The position numbers and the translations under genes were made by a program. 64,000 bases of DNA from the NCBI GenBank assembly GCA_023333565.1, contig JAJKFH010000207.1:1-64000 (forward strand), read 5' to 3'. The stretch comes from Puffinus mauretanicus (lineage: Eukaryota; Chordata; Aves; Procellariiformes; Procellariidae). Each line of letters starts with the position of its first letter. Position 1 is the stretch's first letter. This document shows, piece by piece, positions 1-10,565 of the stretch. The notes beneath the pieces are model-generated. The model was given only the letters and a program-made list of their open reading frames with translations, was not told where the DNA came from and ran no database searches.

Positions 1-465
1 GCGGGTGTTGGTTGCTGGGACCTGGGTGTGCTGGGTGCTGGGGTTGTTGGTTTCTCGGTGCTGGGGGTGCTTGGTTCTGTGCACTGGGGTTGCTGAGTGC
101 TGGGCATGTCCGGGTGCTGGTCATGTCTAAGTGTGGCGTGCTGGGCACTGGGGGTGCTGCGTGCTGGGCGGTGGGGATGCTGGGTGTTGGGTATGCTGGT
201 TTGTGGGCCCTGAGCATGCTGGCTGTGAGACCTGTAGGGTGCTGGATGGTGGGTGTTGGGGGTGCTGGGCATTTCCGTGTGCTCTGTGCTGATAACTGAG
301 AACATAGGGGGCTGGTTTGCTGCATTCTGGTGTGTTGGGCGCTGGGCATTTTTGGGTGCTGGGCAGTGGGGCTGTGGGGTGGTGCGGGTGCTGTGTGCTG
401 GGCATGTCCGGGTGGTGGGTGTTGGGCGGCGGGGGTGCTGCATGCTAGGTACTGGGGGGGGTGGG
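1..465. repeat. GC-skewed minisatellite, G-rich strand on top
   Basis: Degenerate tandem repeat of GGTGCTGGG and GGGCATGTCCGGGTGCTGG type words. It is the reverse complement of the CCCAGCACC repeat that follows at 498-926. The open frames here are long only because the repeat contains few stop codons. No splice signals or known domains are visible. The tract continues past the left edge of the window. Confidence 0.85.
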
Positions 466-497
466 GTTTATTTGCTGGCTGGGGTTAAACCACGACA

Positions 498-926
498 TGC
501 ACCCATCATACCCTCCACCCAGCACCAAGAAACCCCGCTGCCCAGTACCCAGCGCCCCCATGGCCCAGCACTAATTCCCGGACATGCGCACAACCCAGCA
601 CACCCACCGCCAACACACAGCGCCTGGACATGCCCACCACCCAGCAGACCCAGTGCCCAGTACCCAGCACCCAGCACCCCAGCGCCCAGTACCCTCACTG
701 CCCGCCACCCAGAACCCCAAGTGCCGAGCACACAGCATCCGGACATGCCCAGCACCCACAGCACTCGGCATCCAGCACCGCCCGTGCCCAGAAACCAGCA
801 TACCCAACACCCAGCATCCAGTACCCCCAGCACCCCAAGTGCCCAGTACCCAGCACCCCGCACCCAGACATGCCCAGCACCCAGACAGACACAGCACCCA
901 GCACTCAGCACGCCAGCGCACTGCAC
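498..926. repeat. C-rich minisatellite block, copy 1
   Basis: Repeats of CCCAGCACC and CCCAGTACC with interspersed GGACATGCCC decamers. The block is nearly identical to 1553-1981, the same part of the next 1,055-bp unit, with a few scattered substitutions. No coding evidence. Confidence 0.8.
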
Positions 927-1552
927 TGGCCTGCTTCCGGCTGGGACAGAGGTAACTTTCTGGCCAGTAGCTTGGGGGGTGTGCTGTCTTTTGGGTTTGG
1001 TATGAGAGGAGTGTTGATGGCCCATTGATGCTTCTGTTGTTGCTGGGCGGTGCTTGCACGGGGCAGACTTTTGTTTTGTTTTCTCTTTTGGGCCTCCCAT
1101 GCCGTGCCATGTGCCGGGGAAGCTCTCGGGGCGGGGGAGGGGGGGCGGCGCAGAGCACAGCCAGGGTGCTTGACCCAGCTGACCAATGGGGTATTCTATA
1201 CCATGTAACATCAGGCTGAGTATAAAAACCGGAGGGGGGGTGGGGAGGCTCCCCCTCCCCCTCCCCCTACCCTTCCGCCCCTTCGGGACACGCAGCCGGC
1301 GGCAGTGAGCAGTTCCATTGTACATTGCCAGCTTTGTATAGTCTGTTATTCTTGTTGTTCTCATTGTTCTTATTACTGTTCTACTTCATTTGATTTCAAT
1401 TATGAAACAGTTTTTACCTCAGCACTTGATTTTTCCTACTTGTGCCCCCCCGATTCTCTCCCCCATCGCACGGGGGGGGGCCTGGGGGGAGCGATGGGAG
1501 TGAGCGAGCGGCTGCGTGGGGTTTATTTGCTGGCTGGGGTTAAACCACGACA
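927..1552 (+). mobile_element. Solo LTR of an ERVL-like endogenous retrovirus
   Basis: Begins with TG and ends with CA. It is flanked by a perfect 5-bp direct repeat TGCAC at 922-926 and 1553-1557, the target-site length expected of ERVL elements. It aligns by eye along its length with the second solo LTR at 56501-57081, sharing the GGGGTATTCTATACCAT segment near 1190 and the 3' end GGCTGGGGTTAAACCACGA. A TATA-like TATAAAA lies near 1221. No internal viral genes are present. The copy is diverged, carries G-rich expansions near 1131-1146 and 1232-1260, and is part of a tandem higher-order repeat. Confidence 0.8.
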
Positions 1553-2600
1553 TGCACCCATCATACCCTCCACCCAGCACCAAGAAACCCCGCTGCCCAG
1601 TACCCAGCGCCCCCATGGCCCAGCACTAATTCCCGGACATGCGCACAACCCAGCACACCCACCGCCAACACACAGCACCTGGACATGCCCACCCCCCAGC
1701 AGACCCAGTGCCCAGCACCCAGCACCCAGCACCCCAGCGCCCAGTACCCTCACTGCCCACCACCCAGAACCCCAAGTGCCGAGCACACAGCATCCGGACA
1801 TGCCCAGCACCCACAGCACTCGGCCTCCAGCACCCCCCGTGCCCAGAAACCAGCATACCCAACACCCAGCATCCAGTACCCCCAGCACCCCAAGTGCCCA
1901 GTACCCAGCACCCCGCACCCAGACATGCCCAGCACCCGGACATGCACAGCACCCAGCACTCAGAACGCCAGCACACTGCACTGTCCTGCTTCCCCCATGG
2001 CCCAGCACTGCACTGTCCTGCTTCCCCCATGGCCCAGCACTAATTCCCGGACATGTGCACAACCCAGCACACCCACCGCCAACACACCGCACCTGGTCAT
2101 GACCACCACCCAGCAGACCCAGCGCCCAGCACTCAGCATCCTCACTGCTCACCACCCAAAACCCCAAGTGCTGAGTACACTGCATCCGGTAATGTCAGGC
2201 ACCTAGACATTACCAGCATCCTCAAAACCCAGCACCCGGTCATGACCAGCAACTGGAACTGCCCACAGCCAGCACCCAGCACACAATACTCCCTGGCACC
2301 CAGTAGGCCCAGCACCCAGCAGTCCCAGTGCCTAGGACCCATCACTTGAAATTGCCGAGCAGCCAAAGATGCCTGGCACCCATAGATGTCCAGAACCCAC
2401 TATGCTCAAGGCCTCACACCCAGGACCCCCACCGCACAGCACCCAGCACCAGGACATGACAACAAGCCAGCCCCCGCAGTGCCTACCACCCAGCATGCCT
2501 GGCACTCAACAACAGAATATGCCCAGCACCAGGCACCACCAATGTGTAACAAGAGGTGCTAAGTGTGGTGGATATGGCGCATTTCTGGTGCTGGAGGTGG
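1553..2600. repeat. C-rich minisatellite with second LTR-minisatellite unit
   Basis: The first 429 bp duplicate 498-926. From 1982 a short LTR 5' remnant is followed by a local duplication of about 38 bp near 1979-2040 (TGTCCTGCTTCCCCCATGG twice). The minisatellite then degenerates toward 2600. No gene is seen. Confidence 0.75.
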
Positions 2601-2639
2601 CTGGGTGCTGGGCGTCTGAGAAGGGTCTATAAAGGGCAG

Positions 2640-5600
2640 GTGAGAGCAGCCAACATGCCTATTTGTGTATGGGAGCCCGAAGGGGCGATTGACTGCTTTG
2701 CAGTTGGGCTGGGGCAAGGTTGAGGGATGGGCGGTAGAGCGAGAGCACAGCCCCCTGAAAGGGCTATCATGAAACGCAAGAGCAAGAAACAGCTTTCAAT
2801 GCTGCTTCCTTCTGTGTTGGAGCGCCACCTGGTGGGAAGCCTTTTCGGAAATGGGCTCTGGTGACGATAAGGCATAGGCCGATATTTAGCTGGGAGAACT
2901 AAGGGAGGGGGCCGGTGTTGTAGGGGCCGTGAAGGGGGCTACCTCTGTTGGAGCCCCATGTGGTGGGTGGCGTTATCTAATGCAGAACTTCAACCTAGTT
3001 ATTACCCTCAAAAGGCTACGCTCTGAAGCGGCCACCCACCACATGGGGCTCCAAGAGACTATAGCCAGGACTCAAGGTTGATGCTGGCCCTCAGATTCGT
3101 TTACCAGCCCCATCAACACCGGGGCTCTCTGTCTGTTCTCGCACCTAATGTCAACCTAGCCCGTCCCTTCCTCAGAGCAAAGCTCTGAAGCGGCCACTCA
3201 CCTCATGGGCTCCGGCACAGAAGTAGCCAGCAGTCAAGGTTGATGCTGGCCCTCACCTTCCCGTGGCAGCCCCTCTTCAGGCCCACCAACACCTCCGCTC
3301 TGTGTTTATTATCCCTCCTATCGTCAACGTAGCCCTCACCGTCATCCGAGCGAAGCTCCCAAGCGCCCACCCACCTCCTGGGGCTCGGGGAAAGAGTAGT
3401 CAGGACTCAAGACGGATGCTGGCACTCACGCTCACTTCGCAGCCCTTTCTCAGCCCCACCAACAGCGGGCATCTGTGTATCTTCTCGCAACTAACCCCAA
3501 CGTAGCCCTTATCCACTTCGGAGCCAAGCGCCAAAGCGGTCACCCACCACATGGCGATCAGGCAGAGAAGTAGCCAGGGCTCAGGGTGATGCTGGCAATC
3601 ACTCTCGCATGGCAGCCCCACCAACACGGGGGCTCTGTGTCTTCTTCTCGCGCCTTACCTCAAGCTATCCCTTGCCCTTAGCAGAGCCTAAGCTCCAAAG
3701 CGCCGACCCACTTCATGGGGCTCAGGGACAGCGTAGCCAGGACTCAAGGTGGATGCTGGCACTCACGCTCACTTCGCAGCCCTTAGAAAGGCAGCCCCAC
3801 CAACATCAGGGCTCTGTGTATCTTCTCGTAACTAAAGGCAACGTAGCCCTTACCCTCTTCAGAGCCAAGCTCCGAAGCGGCCACCCACCACATGGGGCTC
3901 CAAGAGAGTATAGCCAGCACTCAAGGTTGATGCTGGCCCTCAGATTCGTTTACCAGCCCCACCAACACCGGGGCTCTCTGTCTGTTCTCGCACGTAATGT
4001 CAACCTAGCCCGTCCCTTCCTCAGAGCAAAGCTCTGAAGCGGCCACTCACCTCATGGGTTCAGGCACAGAAGTAGCCAGCAGTCAAGGTTGATGCTGGCG
4101 CTCACGCTCACTTGGCAGCCCTTTCTCAGCGCCACCAACACCAGGGCTCTCTGTTTATTATGCCTCCCAACGTCAATCTATCCCTTCCCCTCCTCAGCGC
4201 TAAGCTCCTAAACGCCGACCCATCTCATGGGGCTCAGGGACAGAGTAGTCAGGATTGAAGTTGATGCTGGCCCTCACCTTCCCTTGGCAGCCCATCCTCA
4301 GCCCCACCAACACTGGGGCTCTGTGTATGTTCTCGCACTTAACTTCAACCTAGCCCTTAGCCTCCTCAGAGCCCAGCTCCGAAGCGGCCATCCACCACAT
4401 GGGGATCAGGCACAGAAGTTGCCAGAACTGAAGGCTTCTACTTGCCCTCACCTTCCCGTGGCAGCCCCTCCTCAGCCGCACCAACACTGGGGCTCTCTGT
4501 TTGTTCTCCCTCCTAAAGTCAAGCGAGCCCTTACCCTCATCAGAGCCTAGCTCCAAAGTGGCCACCCACCCCATGGGGCTCAGGCACAGAAGTGGCCAGG
4601 GCTCAAGGGCAATGCTGGCACTCACTCTCGCATGGCAGCCCCACCAACACGGGGGCTCTTCTCGCGCCTAAACTCAAGCTATCCCTTGCCCTTTTCAGAG
4701 CCTAAACTCCTGAACGCCGACCCATCTCATGGGGCTCAGGGACAGAGCAGCCAGGTTTGAAATTGATGCTGGCCCTCACCTTCCCTTGGCAGCCCATCCT
4801 CAGCCCCACCAACACCGGGGCTCTGTGTATGTTCTCGCACTTAACTTCAACCTAGCCCTTACCCTCCTCAGAGCCAAGCTCCGCAGCGGCCACTCACCTC
4901 CTGGGGCTCAGGCACAGAAGTAGCCAGCAGTCAAGGTTGATGCTGGCCCTCACCTTCCCGTGGCAGCCCCTCTTCAGGCCCACCAACACCTCCGCTCTGT
5001 GTTTATTATCCATCCTATCGTCAACGTAGCCCTCGCCGTCATCCGAGCGAAGCTCCAAAGCGCCGACCCACTTCATGGGGCTCAGGGACAGAGTAGCCAG
5101 GACTCAAGACGGATGCTGGCACTCACGCTCACTTCGCAGCCCTTTCTCAGCCCCACCAACAGCGGGCATCTGTGTATCTTCTCGCAACTAACACCAACGT
5201 AGCCCTTACCCTCTTCAGAGCCAAGCACCAAAGCGGCCACCCACCCCATGGCGATCAGGCACAGAAGTAGCCAGGGCTCAGGGTGATGCTGGCAATCACT
5301 CTCGCATGGCAGCCCCACCAACACGGGGGCTCTGTGTCTTCTTCTCGCGCCTTACCTCAAGCTATCCCTTGCCCTTAGCAGAGCCTAAGCTCCAAAGCGC
5401 CGACCCACTTCATGGGGCTCAGGGACAGCGTAGCCAGGACTCAAGGTTGATGCTGGCACTCACGCTCGCTTGGCAGCCCATCCTCAGCCCCACCAATAAC
5501 GGGGCGCTGTGTTTGTTCTCTCTCCTGACATCAACCTATCCCTTACCCTCATCAGAGCCTAGCTCCAAAGCGGCCACCCACCACATGGAGCTCAAGCACA

Positions 5601-6525
5601 GAAGTAGCTAGGACTCAAGGGCAATGCTGGCCCTCCCCTTCCATTGACAGTCCCTTCTCAGTCCCCCCCAACACCGGGGCTCTCTGTTTGTTTTCCCGCC
5701 TAACACCCAGCTATGCCTTGCCCTCATCAGAGCCAAGCTCCGAAGCGGTCACTCACCTCCTGGGGCTCAGGCACAGAAGTAGCCAGGACGCAAGGTTGAT
5801 GCCAGTCCTCATATTCGATTGGCAAGCCCTTCTCTGCCCCAACAACACCGGGGCTCTGTGTCTGTTCTCGACCCTAACGTCAACGTAGCCCTTACCCTCC
5901 TCAGAGTCAAGTTCTGAAACTCACCTCCTGGGGCTCAAGCACAGAAGTAGGCAGGACTCAAGGTTGATGCTGGCCCTCACCTTCCCTTGGCAGCTCCTCC
6001 TCAGGCCCACCGACATCAAGAGCTTTGTGTTTGTTATCACTCCTAACCTCAACCAAGCCCTTACCCTCCTCAGAGCCAAGCTCCGAAGTGGCCACCCACC
6101 ACATGGGGCTCCTCGAGAGTATACCCAGGGTAGAAGGTTGATGCTGACCCTCACCTTCCCTTGGCAGGCCCTTCTCAGCCTCACCAACACCGGCCCCCTC
6201 CCTTTGGTCTCCCACCTGAACATCAACCTACAGCTTACCTTGATCACAGCCAAGCTCCGAAACGTCTACCCACTAGGTGGCGCTCCAACACCGAAGAACC
6301 AACATGGACTCGTGTTCGTTGCACTCGCCTTCCCTGGCAGCCCTTTGAGGTCCCCACCAACACTGGGGCTATGCGCTTGCTGTAGCACTGAACTGTCAGC
6401 CTTGCCGGAGCCCAACTGCAAAGCAGCCGAGCGCCCCGTCGAGCTCCCACACACATTTAGCCAGGACTGAAATATGTTCGCGGCTCTCACCTTCCCTTTA
6501 CAGCCCCTTCTCAGCTACCCAGCAC
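2640..6525. repeat. Satellite array, unit about 165-180 bp
   Basis: Successive occurrences of the anchor CCCCACCAACACCGGGGCTC lie about 162-181 bp apart (for example near 4294, 4474, 4637, 4803, 4977, 5151 and 5310). Each unit carries a GAAGCGGCCACCCACC-like segment, then a GTAGCCAGGACTCAAGGTTGATGCTGGCCCTCACC-like segment. From about 2640 to 2990 the units are inverted; from about 3000 to 6525 they run forward, roughly 20 copies in all. The same family returns inside both palindrome arms. Open frames here do not resemble known proteins. Confidence 0.8.
2950..3052. repeat. Perfect 22-bp inverted repeat at satellite orientation switch
   Basis: Positions 2950-2971 and 3031-3052 are exact reverse complements with a 59-bp loop. 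They mark where the satellite flips from inverted to direct orientation. Confidence 0.8.
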
Positions 6526-7145
6526 CCAGCCATCTCCAGCACCGCAAATGCGCAATATCCAGCACACCTAGCACCCCTTGGTATCCTTGGCAGTGCTTGG
6601 TGCTGGGCATGTGTCGGTGCTGGGCCGTGGGGGTACTGTGTGCTGGGCCCTGAGTGTAGTGGGTTCTGGACATGTCTGGGTGTTGGGCATATCTGGGTGC
6701 TCGCCACGTCCCTGTGCTGGGCACTGGGAGGTCTTGGTGCTGGGAATGGCCAGGTGATGATCATGCCTGGGTGGTGGATGCTGGCTACAGGCAGCGCTGG
6801 GTGCTGGTCATTGGCGGGTACCGGGTTCTAGGCACTGGGGCTGCAGGGTGCTGGGCATGTCCAAGTGATGGGTCCTGGGCGCTGGGACTGCTGGGCACTG
6901 GGACTGCTGGGGACTATGCATATCAGGGTGCTGGGCATGCCTGTGGACTGAGTGCTTGGCGCTGGGGATGCTGGCTGGTGGGCATTGTCTGTGTGCTGGT
7001 TATTGGGCACGGGCGGTGGTAGGCAGGGGAGTGCTTGTTGCTGGGCATTTCCTGATCCCGGGTGCTGAGCGCTGGGCATGTCTGGGTGCTGGATGGAGGG
7101 AGCTCTGGGTGCTGGGCACTCTGGGTTCTGGCTAATGGGTATGTT
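6526..7145. repeat. Minisatellite, G-rich strand on top
   Basis: Opens with a short C-rich stretch, then GTGCTGGGCATGTC-type repeats from about 6595. At about 7146 the array flips to the C-rich orientation. No coding signal beyond repeat-driven open frames. Confidence 0.8.
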
Positions 7146-10100
7146 CAGCACCTGGACATGCCTAGTACCAGTAATCCCCAAACCCATACATAGCCAGCAC
7201 CTGGATGTGCCCAGCAACCACAATGGCCAGCACCCAGAACCCAGCACCCCCACTGCCCAGCACGCAGCACCCTCAGTGCCCAGCATCCAGAACCAGGATA
7301 TGACCACCACCAGGATATGCCCAAGAACTAGCACCCTCAGCGCCCAGCACCAAGGAGCCCAAGTGTCCAACACCCAGCAACCCCAGTGCACAGCATGCAG
7401 TACCCCGAGTGCCCAACACTATCACACCCAGCGCCCAGCATACCCAGTGCCAAGCACCCAGCGCACAGCACCTAGTACACCCAAAGGCCAGCACCCAGTA
7501 AACCTAATGGCCAGCATCCACCACATTTACATGCCCAGCACCCACAGCGCCCAGAACCCAGCAGCCACGACCCCCAGCGCCCACCACCCAGCGCTCGGAC
7601 ATGCCCAGCACCAAGCACTGCCACTAGTCACTACCCATCACACCCAGTGTCCAGCCCCCAGCACACCAAGCCCCCTGCAACCACACCACCCAGCATGCCC
7701 ACCGCCCAGCACCCAGTACCTGGCCAATCTCAGCTCCCAGCACTGCCAGTACCAAGCACCCAGACATGCCCAGCACAGTGCACCCCCAGTACTCAACAAC
7801 CAGCAACCCCAGCACCCAGCACACCCACTGCCCACCACCCAGCAGCTCCAGTGCCCAGCACCCAGCACCTGGACATGTCCAGCACCAGGACATGCCCAAG
7901 AGCCAGCACCACACAGCACAAGTCCCCAGCAGCCAGCAGAGAGTGCAGAGCACACAGTACCCTCTGTGCCCAGCACCATCATCCCCAGCACCCAGCATCC
8001 CCAGTGCCAGGCAGCCAGCACACAGCACCCAGAACCCCCAACGGCCAGTACCAAGCACATTGACATGCACAGCACCCAGCACATAGGTCCGCCAGCGGCC
8101 ACCACCCAGCACCTGACAATGCACAGCACCCGGCCATGCCCAGCACACACAACCCCAGTGCCCAGCACCCAGCACCTGGACATGCCCAGCATCCAGCACC
8201 ACCACTAATCAGCACCCATCACACCCAGTGTCCAGCCTCCACCACACCCAAGTCCCTGCAACCACACCACTCAGCACTGAGCATCCCAATAGCCGGCACC
8301 TGGAACCCACTACCCGGCCAAGGACAGCACCCAGCACTGCCAGTACCCAGCACCCAGACATGCCCAGCACCAGGACATGGCCAGCATCCGAACACACCCA
8401 CTACCCAGACATGACCAGCAGAGATCATGCCCAGTACCCAATAACCAGCAAACGCTGCGCCACACAATCAGCACCTGGACATGCCCAGAAACCAGCAACC
8501 CCAGTGCCCAGTACCCAGCACCCCCAGCGCCCAGCTTCCGGACATGCCAAGCACCCGGCACCGCCAGTACACAGCAAGCAGCACACCCAGTGCCCAACAC
8601 TGTTAGGACCAAGCACCCCCACTGCCCAGCACTTCCAATGGCAAGCACCCGGCCATGTCCAGCATACAGCAGCCAGCAGCCAGCTCCCAGACACGCCTAG
8701 CACCAGGTAATGCCCAACAACTGCACATATCCAGCAACCCCAGTGCCCAGCACCTGAACATGCCCAGCACCAGGACATGCCGAGCACCCAGCACCCCCAG
8801 CGCCCAGCCACCAGCACATGCCCAGGACCCAGCACTGCCAGTAATCAGCACCCAGCACCTCCAGCACCATCACCCCCACCACACAGCTCCCTGCACCCCC
8901 AGCGCCCAGCAGCTAGCACCCCCAGCGCACAGCATCCAGACATGCCCAGCACCTGGACATGCCCAGATCACAGGAGAACAGCAAGAAGCACCCCAGCGCC
9001 CAGTACCTGGACAAGCCCAGCAACCCCAGTGCCCAGCACAGAGCACCCGGACATGCTGAGCACCAAGCACACCCACCACCCAGCACATGGACATGCCCAG
9101 CACACAGCCCCTCCAGCACCAAGCACCCAGCACTTGGATATGCCTAGCACGAGGACATGTGCAACAGCCAGCACCAAGCAGCCCAAGTGCCCAGCATCCA
9201 GCACCCCCAGTGCACAGCATGCAGTACCCCCTTTGCCCAGTACCCAGCATCCCCAGTGCTCAGCACGAAGTACTCTGTGTGCCCAGTACCCCCACCGCCT
9301 ACCACCCAGCACCCCCAGTGCCCAGCAGCCATCACCGCCATCACCAAGAAGATCCACTGCCCAGCACCAAGAATCCCGGCCGCCCACCACTCAGCACCCC
9401 TAATGACTAGCACCCTGCACCTACAATATTCAGCACCCACAGCACCCAGCAACCGGCCATGCCAAGCAGCTAGCAGCCAGAATCCAGCACCTGGACATAC
9501 CTAGAACCAGGTAATGCTCAACACCCGCACATAGCCAGCACCCAGCACCCAGAAACCCCTATGGCCAGCACCCAGAAACCTCACGGCCCACCACCCAGCA
9601 CCCTCAGTGCCCGGCATCCAGAACCAGGATATGACCAGCCCCAGGAAATGCCCAAGAGCCAGCACCCTCAGCCCAAGTGCCCAGCACCCAGCAACCCCAG
9701 TGCAGAGCATGCAGTACTCCCAGTGCCCAGCAATATCACCCCCAGTGCCCAGCACCCAGCACAATCAGTGTCAGGCACCCAGCGCATAGCACCCAGTACA
9801 CCCAAAGGCCAGCACCCAGCACCCAGTAAACCTAATGGCCAGCACCCACCACATTGACATGCCCAGCACCCACAGTGCCCAGAACCCAGGATACTCAGCA
9901 GCCATGACCCCCAGCGCCCACCACCCAGGACTCGGACATGCCCAGCATCCAGCACCGCCACTAATCAGCACCCATCACACCCAGTGTCCAGACGTCCAGC
10001 CCCCAGCACATCAAGCCCCCTGCAACCACACCACCCAGCACGCCCACCGTCCAGCACCACCAATGACCAGCACCCTCAGCGCCAAGCAGCTGGACATGAA

Positions 10101-10565
10101 CAGCATCCGGACATGCCCATCACCCATTAGCTGGCATCCAGCACTGGGACATGCCTAGCACCAGGTAATGCCCAACAACCTCACATAGCCAGCACCCCCA
10201 GCATCCAGAACCCGGACATTCCCAGGACCAGGACGTGCCCAACAGCCAGCACCCTCAGTGCCCAGCACCAAGCAGCCCATGTGCCCAGCACCCCCAGAGC
10301 ACAGCACGCAGTATCCCCTACGCTCAGCATCATCACGCCAGCTCCCAGCACACCCAGTGCCAGGCACCCAGTACTCAGCGCACAGCATCCAGTATATCCA
10401 GTGGCCAGCTCCCAGCACTTGACATGCCCAGCACCCAGAACCCAGCACCCAGCAATGCAAAGCAATCGGCCATGCCCCGTACCCAGCACTCCCAGTGCAC
10501 AACATCCAGAACCCGGACATGCCCAGGACCAGGATGTGCCCAAAAGCCAGCACCCTCAGCTCTGG
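7146..10565. repeat. C-rich minisatellite with higher-order repeats
   Basis: Long array of CCCAGCACC words with recurring GGACATGCCC decamers. Blocks repeat at higher order: the series near 7300-7690 recurs near 9630-10050, shifted by about 2.33 kb (for example CACCCAAAGGCCAGCACC near 7478 and 9810). The array ends abruptly at the left breakpoint of the large inverted repeat, where CR1 sequence begins. Confidence 0.85.

Larger units (their letters stand above)
466..1981. repeat. 1,055-bp higher-order tandem repeat (LTR + minisatellite)
   Basis: An LTR 3' end occurs at 497 and again at 1552, and an LTR 5' end occurs at 927 and again at 1982. Both spacings are exactly 1,055 bp. The unit is therefore one LTR (626 bp) plus 429 bp of C-rich minisatellite. 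The first unit keeps only about the last 30 bp of its LTR, and the third keeps only about the first 12 bp before minisatellite resumes. This indicates tandem duplication of an LTR-minisatellite composite followed by LTR truncation. Confidence 0.75.

Noticed and set aside
498..926. Long proline/threonine/glutamine-rich open frames in the C-rich minisatellite, resembling mucin-like proteins
   Set aside because: Several frames on both strands stay open at once, and units mutate without codon bias. This is repeat composition, not coding sequence. The same holds for the Cys/Trp/Gly-rich frames on the opposite strand.
927..1552. Full endogenous retrovirus
   Set aside because: No gag, pol or env sequence lies beside this LTR. 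Direct target duplications flank a single LTR, so it is a solo LTR.
7146..10565. CRISPR-like array because of short regular repeats
   Set aside because: There are no unique equal-length spacers, units are degenerate and contiguous, and the genome is a vertebrate.
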